This document shows, piece after piece, positions 15,996-24,515 of a DNA stretch of 64,000 nt. The notes below the pieces were generated by a model. The model had not been told where the DNA came from. It saw only the letters and a program-made list of their open reading frames with translations, and did no database searches. The translations under genes and the position numbers were made by a program. The stretch is from positions 47,531-111,530 of the forward strand of contig NZ_JACBXD010000021.1 in the NCBI RefSeq assembly GCF_013870525.1, given 5' to 3'. Within the stretch, counting starts at the first letter, position 1; every line of letters begins with the position of its first letter. The DNA comes from Amycolatopsis pittospori (GTDB lineage Bacteria > Actinomycetota > Actinomycetes > Mycobacteriales > Pseudonocardiaceae).

Positions 15996-18900
15996 GCGGC
16001 ACCGCGCAGACCGAGCCCCCTGCGGTAGGCCCGGTCGAACCCGTCCCCGAGCCGCTCCCGCACGCTCGAGCGGAGCAGGGCGGCGTCCAGATCGACGGCG
16101 AACGGGGTGCCCCGCACGGTCACCGCCGCACCGATCAGGACCGCCGCCCGCTCCGGGTCGTCCCGGAGCAGCGCGACCCCGGCGAGGCCTTCGACGGCGC
16201 AGGCCACGGTGGTGCTGTCGTTCCACTGATCCGCGGACGTCAGCGCCTGCCGGTGCAGTTCCTCGGCTTCGTCGGCGTGGCCCTCGGCGGCGGCGACCCA
16301 GCCGAGCGAGATCTGCGCACCGGCTCGGACCCCTTCGGCCGCGAACGAGCCGCCAGGGCATTCCGCGAGCGCGTGTTCGCTCAGCGCGCGGGCGGTGCCC
16401 AGATCGCCCTCGTGCCGGGCGAGGAACGCGAGCCCGATGTAGCCGGTCGCCCGGCTTTCCGGCATCCCGGCGCGGCGCGCGATCTCGATGGCGAGTTCGA
16501 AATCCGCCCGCGCACCAGCCGCGTCGCCGTGGAGCAGCTTGCTGCCGCCGCGACGGCACAGCAGATCCGCGTTGTCGTCGGACGCACCGAGTTCCCGCAT
16601 CAGCAGTAGCGCTTCGTTCATCGTTTCGAGGGCTTCGGCCTGCCGGTCGGTCCAGGTCAGAACCTGCGAAAGATGATCGAGCGCCATCGAGAGCCCCCAC
16701 CGTTCCCCGAGTTCCCGGAACGCGTCCGCTCCCTCGCGCAGGAAGCCTTCGGCCGTTTCGAGATCGCCCTGCATCAGCGCGCGGAGGCCGTAACCGGTCG
16801 GCGCGAGCGCCAGACTCCACGCGTCGCTGTTCGCCAGCAGGGCCTGGCTGCGCAGGATGAGCGCGTCGTCGTCACCCGGCGGACCGGTCACGACCCCCAT
16901 CAACAGCAGCAGTGCCGGGTTCCGGGGCGCCTTGGCCAATTCCCGCACGAGGTCGTCCACGGCCGGGTAGTGCCGGGCGAGGGCTTCGTGACCGCGTAGT
17001 CCGGAAGCGGCGTTGAGCACGCAGAGCTGGTATTCCTCTTCGAGCCCGTCCGGTGGCCGGGTGTCGAGCCGTTTGACCACTTCCAGGCTCAGCGTCGCCC
17101 CTTCGAACCGGCGCCCGCGCATCCACCAGTACGTCACCAGCGCCGACGAAAGCCGCAGCGCGATCCGGGCGTCGGTCTCGGCCGCCCAGCGCAGCGCGGC
17201 CAGCAGGTCTTCGTACGCGGCGTCGAGGCGGTCCAGCCAGATCAGCTGGTCGCCGGTGCGGACGAGCGGGTCGGCCCGCTCCGCGAGCTCCAGGAAGTGT
17301 TCGGCGTGCGCGCGCCGCAAGCGGTCTGCTTCGCCCGCTTCGGCGAGTTTTTCGGCGAAGAACGCGCGGATGGTTTCGAGCATCCGGTACCGGTCGCCGG
17401 TCCGTTCGACCAGCGATCTGTCCACAAGGGACGGAAGGAGCTCCCCGGCGTCCGGTATGTCGCAGACCTCGCCGGCGTCGGCGAGGGTCGTCCCGCCCGC
17501 GAACACGGTCAACCGCCTGCCGAGCCGCCGTTCGTCCTCGTCGAGCAGATCCCAGCTCCATTCGACGACACCGCGCAGCGTGCGGTGCCGGGCCTCGGCG
17601 ACGCGGCTACCGCGGGAAAGCAGGCCGAAGCGGTCGTCCAACCGGGTCGCGATCTCGCCGACCGGCAGCGTCCGCACGCGTGCCGCCGCCAGTTCGATGG
17701 CCAGCGGCAGCCCGTCGAGCGCGGCGCAGATGCGCTGGACGTCGCCCGCCGTGGCGTCGTCGACGGCGAATCCCGGGTCGGTGGCCCGCGCGCGGTCGGA
17801 GAACAGCCGCACCGCGGCGAACTCCAGCGATCGGGCGGGCGGCGTCCCCGGCGGCGGAACGGCCAGCCTCGGCACGGGGGAGACGACTTCGCCGGTGATG
17901 CCGAGCGGTTCGCGGCTGGTGGTGAGCACGCGCAGCGCCGCGGCCGCGGCGAGCAGCCGGGCGGCCAGCTTCGCGGCGGCGTCGACCAGATGCTCGCAGT
18001 TGTCGAGCACCAGCAGCACCGCCCTGTCGGCCAGCGCGTCGATCAGCCGCTCCAGCGGCGCGTTCTCCACCGGGGCGGTGGTCGCGCCGAGCGGGACCGT
18101 CCGCAGGCCGAGCGCGGTCAGCACGGCCTGGGCGACGTCGGAATCCTCGGTGTAGGGCGCGAGTTCGACGAAGACCACCGGGAGACTCACCTCGGCGGCG
18201 GCCTCGATGGCCAGCCGGGTCTTGCCCGCCCCGCCGGGGCCGGTCAGCGTCACCAGTCGGGAGCGGTCCAGCTCGCCGAGCACATGCCGAAGGTCGCCCT
18301 CGCGGCCGATGAAGCTGGTCAGCTGCGCAGGGAGGTTCACCGGCGTGCTCGGAGACGTCGTCTCGCCGCGCAGCACGGCCAGATGCGCCGCCGCGAGCTC
18401 CGGCCCCGGATCGGCACCCAGTTCGTCGGCGAGGACGCGGCGGGCGTCCTCGAACGCGGTGAGGGCGTCGGACTGACGTCCCGCCGCGTGCAGCGCGCGG
18501 ATCAGCAGCGCGCGCGGCCGTTCCCGTAGCGGCTGGCCGGCGATGACCTCGCGAAGCTCGGCGAGGACGTCTTCGTGCCGTCCCAGCTTGAGGCCGGCTT
18601 CGGCGAGGTCCTCGATCGCGGACGTCTTCAGCTCGTCGAGCCTGGTGACCTGCGGATCCCGGAACGGCGCGTCGGTGATGTCCGCGAACGCCGGACCTCG
18701 CCAGAGCCCGAGAGCCTCGCGAAGCAGCTCCGCCGCCTTCGTGGCGTCTCCCGACGCGAGAGCGCGGCGGCCCTCGGCCGCGAGCCGCTCGAAGCGGTGT
18801 ACATCGACGTCTTCGCGATCCACGGCCAGCCGGTAACCCGCTGGGCTGAACTCGACCGGCGCGAGATCCTTCAGCGCGCCGCGCAGCCGCGAGACCTGCG

Positions 18901-19093
18901 ATTGCAGCGCGTTCGCCACGCCTTCCGGGACCTGTTCGCCGTAAAGGCCGTCGATGAGCCGCTCGGCCGGGACGATCCGGCCCGCCTCCAGCGCGAGCAA
19001 CGCGAACAGCGTCCGGACCCTGGGCCCGCCGACCGGGACGAGGGTGCCGTCCTCACGGCGCACCTCCGTCGCCCCCAGAACGCCGAATCGCAT
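15965..19093 (-). CDS. AfsR/SARP-type large transcriptional regulator (BTAD, NB-ARC, TPR)
   Basis: 1042 residues from ATG 19093 (MRFGVLGATEVRREDG); the open frame runs 33 codons further but the standard SARP start is here. Domains: OmpR-type winged helix (1-95) and bacterial transcriptional activation domain (95-245), a STAND/NB-ARC ATPase with P-loop TGPGGAGKTR (284-293) and Walker B-like VLLVLDNCEHL, then a long TPR-rich C-terminus (from about 600). Such proteins activate secondary-metabolite or envelope genes after ATP/ligand switching. Divergent from the DegT-epimerase-GT4 operon, a plausible target. Ends overlap the convergent membrane-protein gene by 31 bp. Confidence 0.88.
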   Translation of the reverse strand: MRFGVLGATEVRREDGTLVPVGGPRVRTLFALLALEAGRIVPAERLIDGLYGEQVPEGVANALQSQVSRLRGALKDLAPVEFSPAGYRLAVDREDVDVHRFERLAAEGRRALASGDATKAAELLREALGLWRGPAFADITDAPFRDPQVTRLDELKTSAIEDLAEAGLKLGRHEDVLAELREVIAGQPLRERPRALLIRALHAAGRQSDALTAFEDARRVLADELGADPGPELAAAHLAVLRGETTSPSTPVNLPAQLTSFIGREGDLRHVLGELDRSRLVTLTGPGGAGKTRLAIEAAAEVSLPVVFVELAPYTEDSDVAQAVLTALGLRTVPLGATTAPVENAPLERLIDALADRAVLLVLDNCEHLVDAAAKLAARLLAAAAALRVLTTSREPLGITGEVVSPVPRLAVPPPGTPPARSLEFAAVRLFSDRARATDPGFAVDDATAGDVQRICAALDGLPLAIELAAARVRTLPVGEIATRLDDRFGLLSRGSRVAEARHRTLRGVVEWSWDLLDEDERRLGRRLTVFAGGTTLADAGEVCDIPDAGELLPSLVDRSLVERTGDRYRMLETIRAFFAEKLAEAGEADRLRRAHAEHFLELAERADPLVRTGDQLIWLDRLDAAYEDLLAALRWAAETDARIALRLSSALVTYWWMRGRRFEGATLSLEVVKRLDTRPPDGLEEEYQLCVLNAASGLRGHEALARHYPAVDDLVRELAKAPRNPALLLLMGVVTGPPGDDDALILRSQALLANSDAWSLALAPTGYGLRALMQGDLETAEGFLREGADAFRELGERWGLSMALDHLSQVLTWTDRQAEALETMNEALLLMRELGASDDNADLLCRRGGSKLLHGDAAGARADFELAIEIARRAGMPESRATGYIGLAFLARHEGDLGTARALSEHALAECPGGSFAAEGVRAGAQISLGWVAAAEGHADEAEELHRQALTSADQWNDSTTVACAVEGLAGVALLRDDPERAAVLIGAAVTVRGTPFAVDLDAALLRSSVRERLGDGFDRAYRRGLGLRGAAQLAGLPSES

Positions 19094-19202
19094 GAGGGCA
19101 CCATATCGGTGTTCGCGCGTTGACCTGGGCGGATCCAGCCCGCCCGAGATCCGTCGAATCGCGTCTATACACTTCGGCCGGTCCCCACGCAATGGGAGAG
19201 GT

Positions 19203-20333
19203 ATGTCTACGCAGGAACCTGTGGTCCTCGGTCAGCCGACCGTCGGCGACGAAGAACTCGCCGCCGTGGCGGAGGTGTTCCGGTCCGGCTGGCTGGCCGG
19301 CGCCGGCCCCGCGTGCCGTCGTTTCGAGGAACGCTTCGCGAAGACCGTCGGTACCGCGCACGCCCTGACCACCAGCAACTGTGGGTCGGCACTCTTCCTC
19401 GGGCTGCGTGTGCTCGGTGTGAAGCCGGGCGACGAGGTCATCGTCGGCGACTACACGTTCCCCGCCACCGGCCACGCCGTGCTCCAGGCGGGCGCGACGC
19501 CGGTGTTCGCCGACATTCGCCCGGACGTGTGGAGCGCCGACCCCGCGTCGATCGAAGCCCTGATCACCCCGCGCACCGTCGGCATCCTCGCCGTCGACGT
19601 CGCCGGACAGCCCGGTGACTTCGACGAGTACCGCGCGATCGCCGACAAGCACGGCCTGTGGCTCTTCGAAGACGCCGCCTGCGCCGCGGGCGCGACCTAC
19701 AAGACCCGCCCGGCCGGCAGCCTCGCCGACCTGGCCGCGTTCTCCTTCCACGGCCGCAAGGGCATCACCGCGGGCGAAGGCGGCGCGCTGGTCTCGGACC
19801 GCGAAGACCTCATCGCGCACGCGCGCAAGCTGCACACCTACGGCATCGAGCCCGCCATCACCCGCGAGGGTTCCGGCGCGCTGCCGATCCCGGAGTTCCA
19901 CGAGCTGGGCTACAACTTCCGGCTTTCGGACGTGCAGGCCGCGATCATGAACGTCCAGCTGGACCGGCTCCCGGATCTGCTCTCGGCCCGCCGTTCGGTG
20001 GCCAAGCGCTACCACGAGGCCTTCGAGAACCTGCCCGGCCTGGATGTCCCGGTGGAACTGCCGGACCGCGAACACCCGTGGCAGGCCTACATCCTCACCA
20101 CGGCCCCGGAGATCGACCGCGACGCGCTCGCGCTGCGGATCCGCGAGCAGGGCGTGCAGTGCAACTTCGGCACCTACGCCTCGCACCTCCAGCCCATCTA
20201 CGGCAAGACGCAGACCTTGCCGGTTTCGGCGGACCTCTTCGCCCGTCACCTCGCCATCCCGATGCACGCCAACCTCACCGAGGCCCAGGTCGACCGGGTC
20301 ATCGAGACCGTCAGCGCCGCACTGCCGAGCTAG
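19203..20333 (+). CDS. DegT/DnrJ/EryC1/StrS-family sugar aminotransferase (glycan operon 1)
   Basis: 376 residues from ATG 19203, preceded by GGGAGAGGT. Fold-type I PLP enzyme: the Schiff-base lysine is Lys186 in FHGRKGITAGEGG, with LFEDAACAAGA supplying the PLP aspartate. YNFRLSDVQAAI and the C-terminal HLAIPMHANLTE are standard for nucleotide-sugar 3- or 4-aminotransferases (glutamate-dependent). Position of the amino group cannot be told from sequence. First gene of a four-gene operon, 7 bp before the epimerase gene. Confidence 0.88.
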   Translation: MSTQEPVVLGQPTVGDEELAAVAEVFRSGWLAGAGPACRRFEERFAKTVGTAHALTTSNCGSALFLGLRVLGVKPGDEVIVGDYTFPATGHAVLQAGATPVFADIRPDVWSADPASIEALITPRTVGILAVDVAGQPGDFDEYRAIADKHGLWLFEDAACAAGATYKTRPAGSLADLAAFSFHGRKGITAGEGGALVSDREDLIAHARKLHTYGIEPAITREGSGALPIPEFHELGYNFRLSDVQAAIMNVQLDRLPDLLSARRSVAKRYHEAFENLPGLDVPVELPDREHPWQAYILTTAPEIDRDALALRIREQGVQCNFGTYASHLQPIYGKTQTLPVSADLFARHLAIPMHANLTEAQVDRVIETVSAALPS

Positions 20334-20340
20334 GAGAGAA

Positions 20341-21273
20341 ATGCCCGACAAGAAGGTCCTCTTCACCGGGGGCGGCGGTTTCATCGCCGCGCACGTCATC
20401 CCGATGCTGATCGACGGCGGCTACACCGTCCGCATCCTCGACAACATGACGCGGGGCGACCGCGCCAGGGTGAACGAGTTCGTCGCCACCGGCAAGGTCG
20501 AACTCGTCGAGAAGGACGTGCGCTACGGCGGCGCCGTGCGCGAAGCCATGCGCGGCTGCACGCACGTGATCCACTTCGCCACCGTGTCGATCAACAAGTC
20601 GGTCGCGGACCCGCACGAGTCCATCGACATCAACATGGTCGGTAACCACAACGTCTTCGCCGCCGCGGCGGACGAGGGTGTCGAGCGGATCGTGTTCGCG
20701 TCGACCGCGTCCGTCTACGGCGACCCGAAGCGGCTGCCGATGCACGAGGACGACGAGCTCAAACCGCTCACGCCGTACTGCATCTCGAAGCGGGCCGGCG
20801 AGGACATGCTCGGCTTCTACGAGCGCACCAAGGGTCTGTCCTGGAACGCGCTGCGGTTCTTCAACGTGTACGGCCCGGGCCAGAAGATCGAGGCCTACTA
20901 CACGTCGGTGATCAACCACTTCATCCAGCGCCTGCGCGCCGGCCAGCCGCCGGTCATCGACGGCCGCGGCGACCAGTCGATGGACTTCGTGCACGTCACC
21001 GACCTCGCCCGCGCCGTCGTCGCGGCGCTGGAGTCGGATCAGGCGAACGTGCCGATCAACATCGGCACCGGGATCGACACCTCGATCGCGACGCTGGCGA
21101 AGATCCTCATCGACGCCGTCGGCGTCAACGTCGAGCCGCTGTTCAACGAGCGCGACGTGCTCGTTTCCCGTCGCGCGGCGGACATCACCCGCGCCCGCGA
21201 GGTCCTCGGCTGGGAGCCGAAGATCTCCGTGGAAGAGGGCATGTACGAACTGGTTAAGGCTTCGGAGGGATGA
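20341..21273 (+). CDS. NAD-dependent epimerase/dehydratase (extended SDR)
   Basis: 310 residues, starting eight bases after the aminotransferase stop behind GGAGAGAA. Rossmann motif FTGGGGFIA (8-16), catalytic Tyr-Lys in YCISK, with Ser/Thr from ASTASVYGDP. The segment FFNVYGPGQ matches UDP-glucose 4-epimerase-like and UDP-glucuronate decarboxylase-like enzymes. Probably supplies or modifies the nucleotide sugar for the neighbouring aminotransferase and glycosyltransferase. Overlaps the GT4 gene by ATGA. Confidence 0.87.
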   Translation: MPDKKVLFTGGGGFIAAHVIPMLIDGGYTVRILDNMTRGDRARVNEFVATGKVELVEKDVRYGGAVREAMRGCTHVIHFATVSINKSVADPHESIDINMVGNHNVFAAAADEGVERIVFASTASVYGDPKRLPMHEDDELKPLTPYCISKRAGEDMLGFYERTKGLSWNALRFFNVYGPGQKIEAYYTSVINHFIQRLRAGQPPVIDGRGDQSMDFVHVTDLARAVVAALESDQANVPINIGTGIDTSIATLAKILIDAVGVNVEPLFNERDVLVSRRAADITRAREVLGWEPKISVEEGMYELVKASEG

Positions 21274-22496
21274 CCGCCGGGCCGGGGGAGAGCCGCCCCA
21301 TGCGCATCGCTGTCGTCAACAACTTCTTCCCGCCGAGGGTGGGCGGAAGCGCGCACATGGCGGCGTCCCTGGCCGAGCAGTACGCGGCGCGCGGGCACGA
21401 GGTGCTCGCGATCACCGCGGCCTACGCCGACGCCCCGGCCGACGAGACGAAGGACGGCTACCGCGTCGTCCGCCTGCCCGCGGTGAAGATGCCGCAGCTG
21501 GGCCTGTCGATCGACTTCGACATGAGCTTCGCCTCGTTGCGGCCGGGGAACTGGCGGCGGCTGTGGAAACTGCTGGACGAGTTCAAGCCGGACGCGATCC
21601 ATCTCCACGGGCAGTTCTTCGACCTGTCGTGGCTGGCCGGCCTGTACGCGCGGCGGCGGAAGCTGCCGATGCTGCTGACCATCCACACCCTGCTGATCAG
21701 CGACAACAAGCTGTACGGCGGGGTCTTCCGGCTCCTGGACACCGTGCTGGTGAACCCGATCCTGCGGTATCTCAAGCCGCGGTACGTCATCCTCGACAAG
21801 CTCGGGGTCGACTACTGCGTCGAGCGCTACGGCACCAGCGACGACAACTCGGACTACTTCCCGATCGCCGTCGACACCGGGAACTTCGACAAGCCTTTGA
21901 CGAAGGACGTCCGCGCGGAACACGACCTGGGCGACGGTCCGGTGATCGTCTCGCTCGGGCATGTGATCCCGCTGCGCAACCGGCTCCCGCTGGTCGAGGC
22001 GCTTCCGTCCATTTTGGACAAGCACCCCGACGTGAAGGTGGTCGTCGTCGGCCGCGTGTACCACGACGTCTTCCTGAAGCGGGCCGAAGAACTCGGCGTC
22101 GCCGACGCCATCATCGTCACCGGCGCCGTGCCGAAGGCCGACGTCCCCGCGTACTTCGCCGCTGCCGACATCGTCACCCACGACCTCAACGGCGGCTGCG
22201 GCACCGCGTCGCTGGAGGCGATGCTCTCGGGCACCGCCACCATCGCGTCGGTCACCGAGGACAACTACCCCGGGATCGAACTGCGCAACGGCGAGAACAT
22301 CCTGCTGGTGCGTCCGGACGACAGTGAAGCCGTCGCGAACACCGTCATCGAGCTGCTGGACGACCCCCAGAAGCGGGCTTCGGTGGCACAGCGGGAAAGC
22401 GCGATGGTCCGGGCCAACTTCGGCCTCGACGTCGTCGCCGAGGAACACCTGCGCACCTTCGAGAAACTGGTGACCGAGGCCGATGTTCTTCGATGA
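21270..22496 (+). CDS. GT4-family glycosyltransferase
   Basis: 408 residues from the ATG at 21270 that overlaps the epimerase stop; ATG 21300 (MRIAVVNNFFPPRVGG) would remove a 10-residue leader and fits the family start better. GT-B fold: N-terminal domain with the glycine loop PPRVGGSAHMAASLAEQ; C-terminal donor domain with VIVSLGHVIPLRNR and the E-x7-E-like region TASLEAMLSGTATIASV. Retaining transferase using a nucleotide sugar at the cytoplasmic membrane face; donor and acceptor unknown. Confidence 0.85.
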   Translation: MTAGPGESRPMRIAVVNNFFPPRVGGSAHMAASLAEQYAARGHEVLAITAAYADAPADETKDGYRVVRLPAVKMPQLGLSIDFDMSFASLRPGNWRRLWKLLDEFKPDAIHLHGQFFDLSWLAGLYARRRKLPMLLTIHTLLISDNKLYGGVFRLLDTVLVNPILRYLKPRYVILDKLGVDYCVERYGTSDDNSDYFPIAVDTGNFDKPLTKDVRAEHDLGDGPVIVSLGHVIPLRNRLPLVEALPSILDKHPDVKVVVVGRVYHDVFLKRAEELGVADAIIVTGAVPKADVPAYFAAADIVTHDLNGGCGTASLEAMLSGTATIASVTEDNYPGIELRNGENILLVRPDDSEAVANTVIELLDDPQKRASVAQRESAMVRANFGLDVVAEEHLRTFEKLVTEADVLR

Positions 22497-23109
22497 CGAG
22501 CGCAGCAACCGCCTGCGCCCGCAGATCCTGACGGAACTCGTCTCGCAGTACATGAACGACGCCGAGCGCGCTCGTTTCTACGGACTGCCCGAGTCGACGA
22601 GGGTCCGCGAACGCGTCAAGATCATCAGCCCGGAGAACCTGACGATCGGCGAACACTGCTGGATCGGCGAAGGCGCCGCGCTCGACGCGAGCGGCGGGCT
22701 GGAGATCGGCGAGCACACCAGCATCGGCCTGAACACGCTGATCTTCACGCATTCCAGCTGGCTCGCGAACATGACGCTGCAGAACCATTCCGGCAGCGAC
22801 CTCATCGAACGCAAACCGGTGAAGATCGGCAAAGGCTGCTTCATCGGCGGCCTCGTGGTGATCATGGCGGGCGTGACGATCGGCGATTTCGCCACCGTGC
22901 AGCCGAATTCCGTGGTGGCCAAGGACGTCCCGCCGCGCACCCTGGTGGCGGGCAACCCCGCGCGTGTCTTCCAGCGCTACGACGACGAGTACATCCAGTC
23001 CGAAGTGGAGCGTGTGCGCGGCGAGAACGCGCGCCGGCGTGCTTTGGCGGAAGAGCGCGGGGACGCCCCTGGATCTTGGGGCGCACCCGCGGGTGACTTC
23101 ACGGAGTAG
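22483..23109 (+). CDS. Left-handed beta-helix acyltransferase (sugar O/N-acetyltransferase-like)
   Basis: 208 residues, overlapping the GT4 gene by 14 bp. Hexapeptide repeats run from about residue 45 to 150 (IGEHCWIGEGAAL, IGEHTSIGLNTLI, IGKGCFIGGLVVIMAGVTIGD). The loop histidine in FTHSSW and the C-terminal VAGNPARVFQRYDDEY match the CysE/NodL/maltose-acetyltransferase group. Likely acylates the amino or hydroxy sugar assembled by the upstream genes. The C-terminus is a charged helix and a flexible tail. Last gene of glycan operon 1. Confidence 0.85.
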   Translation: MFFDDERSNRLRPQILTELVSQYMNDAERARFYGLPESTRVRERVKIISPENLTIGEHCWIGEGAALDASGGLEIGEHTSIGLNTLIFTHSSWLANMTLQNHSGSDLIERKPVKIGKGCFIGGLVVIMAGVTIGDFATVQPNSVVAKDVPPRTLVAGNPARVFQRYDDEYIQSEVERVRGENARRRALAEERGDAPGSWGAPAGDFTE

Positions 23110-23697
23110 CTAGAGGCGTTCGGCGAGCAGTTTCGCGACCGTTTCATAGGCGTCGGGCCGTATCTTGACGATGTCGAGGACGGCGAGCCGGGCCTCTCCA
23201 TGACTGAGCTTGCCGACGGTCACGATCACCTTGGCCGGGTCCTTGGCCGACTCGCAGTAGACCGCCTTGTCTCCGACCCCGGCGATGGCGGTGATCGGTT
23301 CGCGGCAGCCGGCCTTCGCCGTGTCGTCCACGACCGCGATGACGGTGGCACCGCCCTTCGGCGGAACCACGATCTGCAGATGCGGCGCGAGAGCGGACGA
23401 TTGAGCGGAGTTTTCGTAGAGGCAGCCGTACCGGTCTTCCTGGGGCCCGTCCACGTGTGCTTCCTGTTCGAGCGGCCTGATCTCGGTGGACAGGCCGGTG
23501 ATCCAGGCGAGCTCGTCGACCGCGAGGAACGGGCACGCGTCGAGGACCACGGCCGGTGAGGCGGGCAGCGGGGTCGAGGGAAGGGTGGTCTCGTACGGGG
23601 CCGGCTCCGGCGAGCGGGCGGGAACCGTGATCGTGACAGTGCAGGCGGTGACCGAAAAGAGCAGGCCGACAGCCAGGAACCCCCAGGTTCTTCTCAT
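23110..23697 (-). CDS. DUF3558-like lipoprotein
   Basis: 195 residues. Signal MRRTWGFLAVGLLFSVTAC gives a lipobox (SVTAC, Cys19). A short Pro/Thr linker precedes a single DUF3558-like domain: VLDACPFLAVDELAWI, a central RYGCLYE and a later KAGC/VYCES cysteine pair. Related in architecture to one lobe of the two lipoproteins at 7.8-9.9 kb. It lies back-to-back with the acyltransferase gene (both end at 23109/23110, no gap), so no separate terminator exists between the convergent units. Confidence 0.7.
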   Translation of the reverse strand: MRRTWGFLAVGLLFSVTACTVTITVPARSPEPAPYETTLPSTPLPASPAVVLDACPFLAVDELAWITGLSTEIRPLEQEAHVDGPQEDRYGCLYENSAQSSALAPHLQIVVPPKGGATVIAVVDDTAKAGCREPITAIAGVGDKAVYCESAKDPAKVIVTVGKLSHGEARLAVLDIVKIRPDAYETVAKLLAERL

Positions 23698-23757
23698 GGC
23701 GATAATCTACCTGACCTGGGAAAACTTGCGTAGCGGCAACTCTGCGGCGCACCCCAT

Positions 23758-23776
23758 TCACTACGGTGTGTAGTGA
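23758..23776. promoter_or_regulatory. Inverted repeat upstream of the Uma2 gene
   Basis: Perfect inverted repeat TCACTAC-GGTGT-GTAGTGA (7-5-7), 60 bp before the Uma2 start and 60 bp from the start of the divergent lipoprotein gene. Geometry fits a dimeric repressor operator; the regulator is unknown. Confidence 0.5.
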
Positions 23777-23836
23777 TACCGTTTCGAGGAAACCATGGGA
23801 AGATGGTCTGGTGATCACGGGCGAAGGAGGAGTTCG

Positions 23837-24403
23837 ATGAGTGTCGTGCAATGGCCTCACCGCCTCCTGACCCTCGACGACTGGGCCGGTCTGCCGGAAA
23901 CCCCGGAGCATCGGGTCGAAGTCGTTGAAGGGGCCCTCCTCGTGTCGCCGCGTCCGTTGTACTTTCACCAGCGTGCGGTCAATCGCCTGACGTACTGGCT
24001 CGACGAACAGACGTCCCCGGACTTGAGCGCGATGGGCGAGGCCGAAATGGTCGTCACCCTCGCTCCTTTGACAGTCCGCGTGCCCGATGTGCTGGTGACC
24101 TCCGCGCTGGTGGCCGACGAGAACCCCGCGAGGGCGTCTGCCGAGGACGCGCGGCTCGTGATCGAAGTCCTGTCCGAAGGGACCGTCCGCACCGACCGGG
24201 TCACCAAGTTCTCCGAGTACGCCGAAGTCGGCATCGAGCACTATTGGATCGTCGACCTCGATGCTCCCGTCAGCATGATCACCTACCGCTTGGTGGATGG
24301 CGAGTACGAGAACTTCGGCGAGCACACCGGCAAGATCGACCTCGAATTCGAGGGCTCGGCGCTCACCTTCGATCTCGACGCGCTCACCACCCGGCGTCCC
24401 TGA
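23837..24403 (+). CDS. Uma2-family (DUF820) putative endonuclease-fold protein
   Basis: 188 residues from ATG 23837, chosen because GAAGGAGGAG precedes it; the open frame begins at 23795. Uma2 features in order: HRVEVVEGALLVSP near the N-terminus, RVPDVLVTS carrying the PD of the PD-(D/E)xK-like core, then LVIEVLSEGTVRTDRVTK (ExxSxxTxxxDxxxK) and GIEHYWIVD. The family has a restriction-endonuclease fold and is abundant in multicopy in actinomycetes and cyanobacteria; its biological role is unsettled. Solitary here, with no methylase or toxin partner. Confidence 0.85.
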   Translation: MSVVQWPHRLLTLDDWAGLPETPEHRVEVVEGALLVSPRPLYFHQRAVNRLTYWLDEQTSPDLSAMGEAEMVVTLAPLTVRVPDVLVTSALVADENPARASAEDARLVIEVLSEGTVRTDRVTKFSEYAEVGIEHYWIVDLDAPVSMITYRLVDGEYENFGEHTGKIDLEFEGSALTFDLDALTTRRP

Positions 24404-24416
24404 TCACAGCCGTTCG

Positions 24417-24436
24417 ATCGGCGTTGTACCGCCGAT
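24417..24436. terminator. Short hairpin after the Uma2 gene
   Basis: Perfect 7-bp stem ATCGGCG-TTGTAC-CGCCGAT starts 14 bases after the Uma2 stop and lies 80 bp before the next gene. Possible terminator; weak. Confidence 0.4.
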
Positions 24437-24515
24437 GAACCGGCACTGAACCCCTCTGGCGCACGGTGATCGTCCAGGTCGTGGTCTCTCCGCGGCCACG
24501 GACGAGGGCGGTCGG

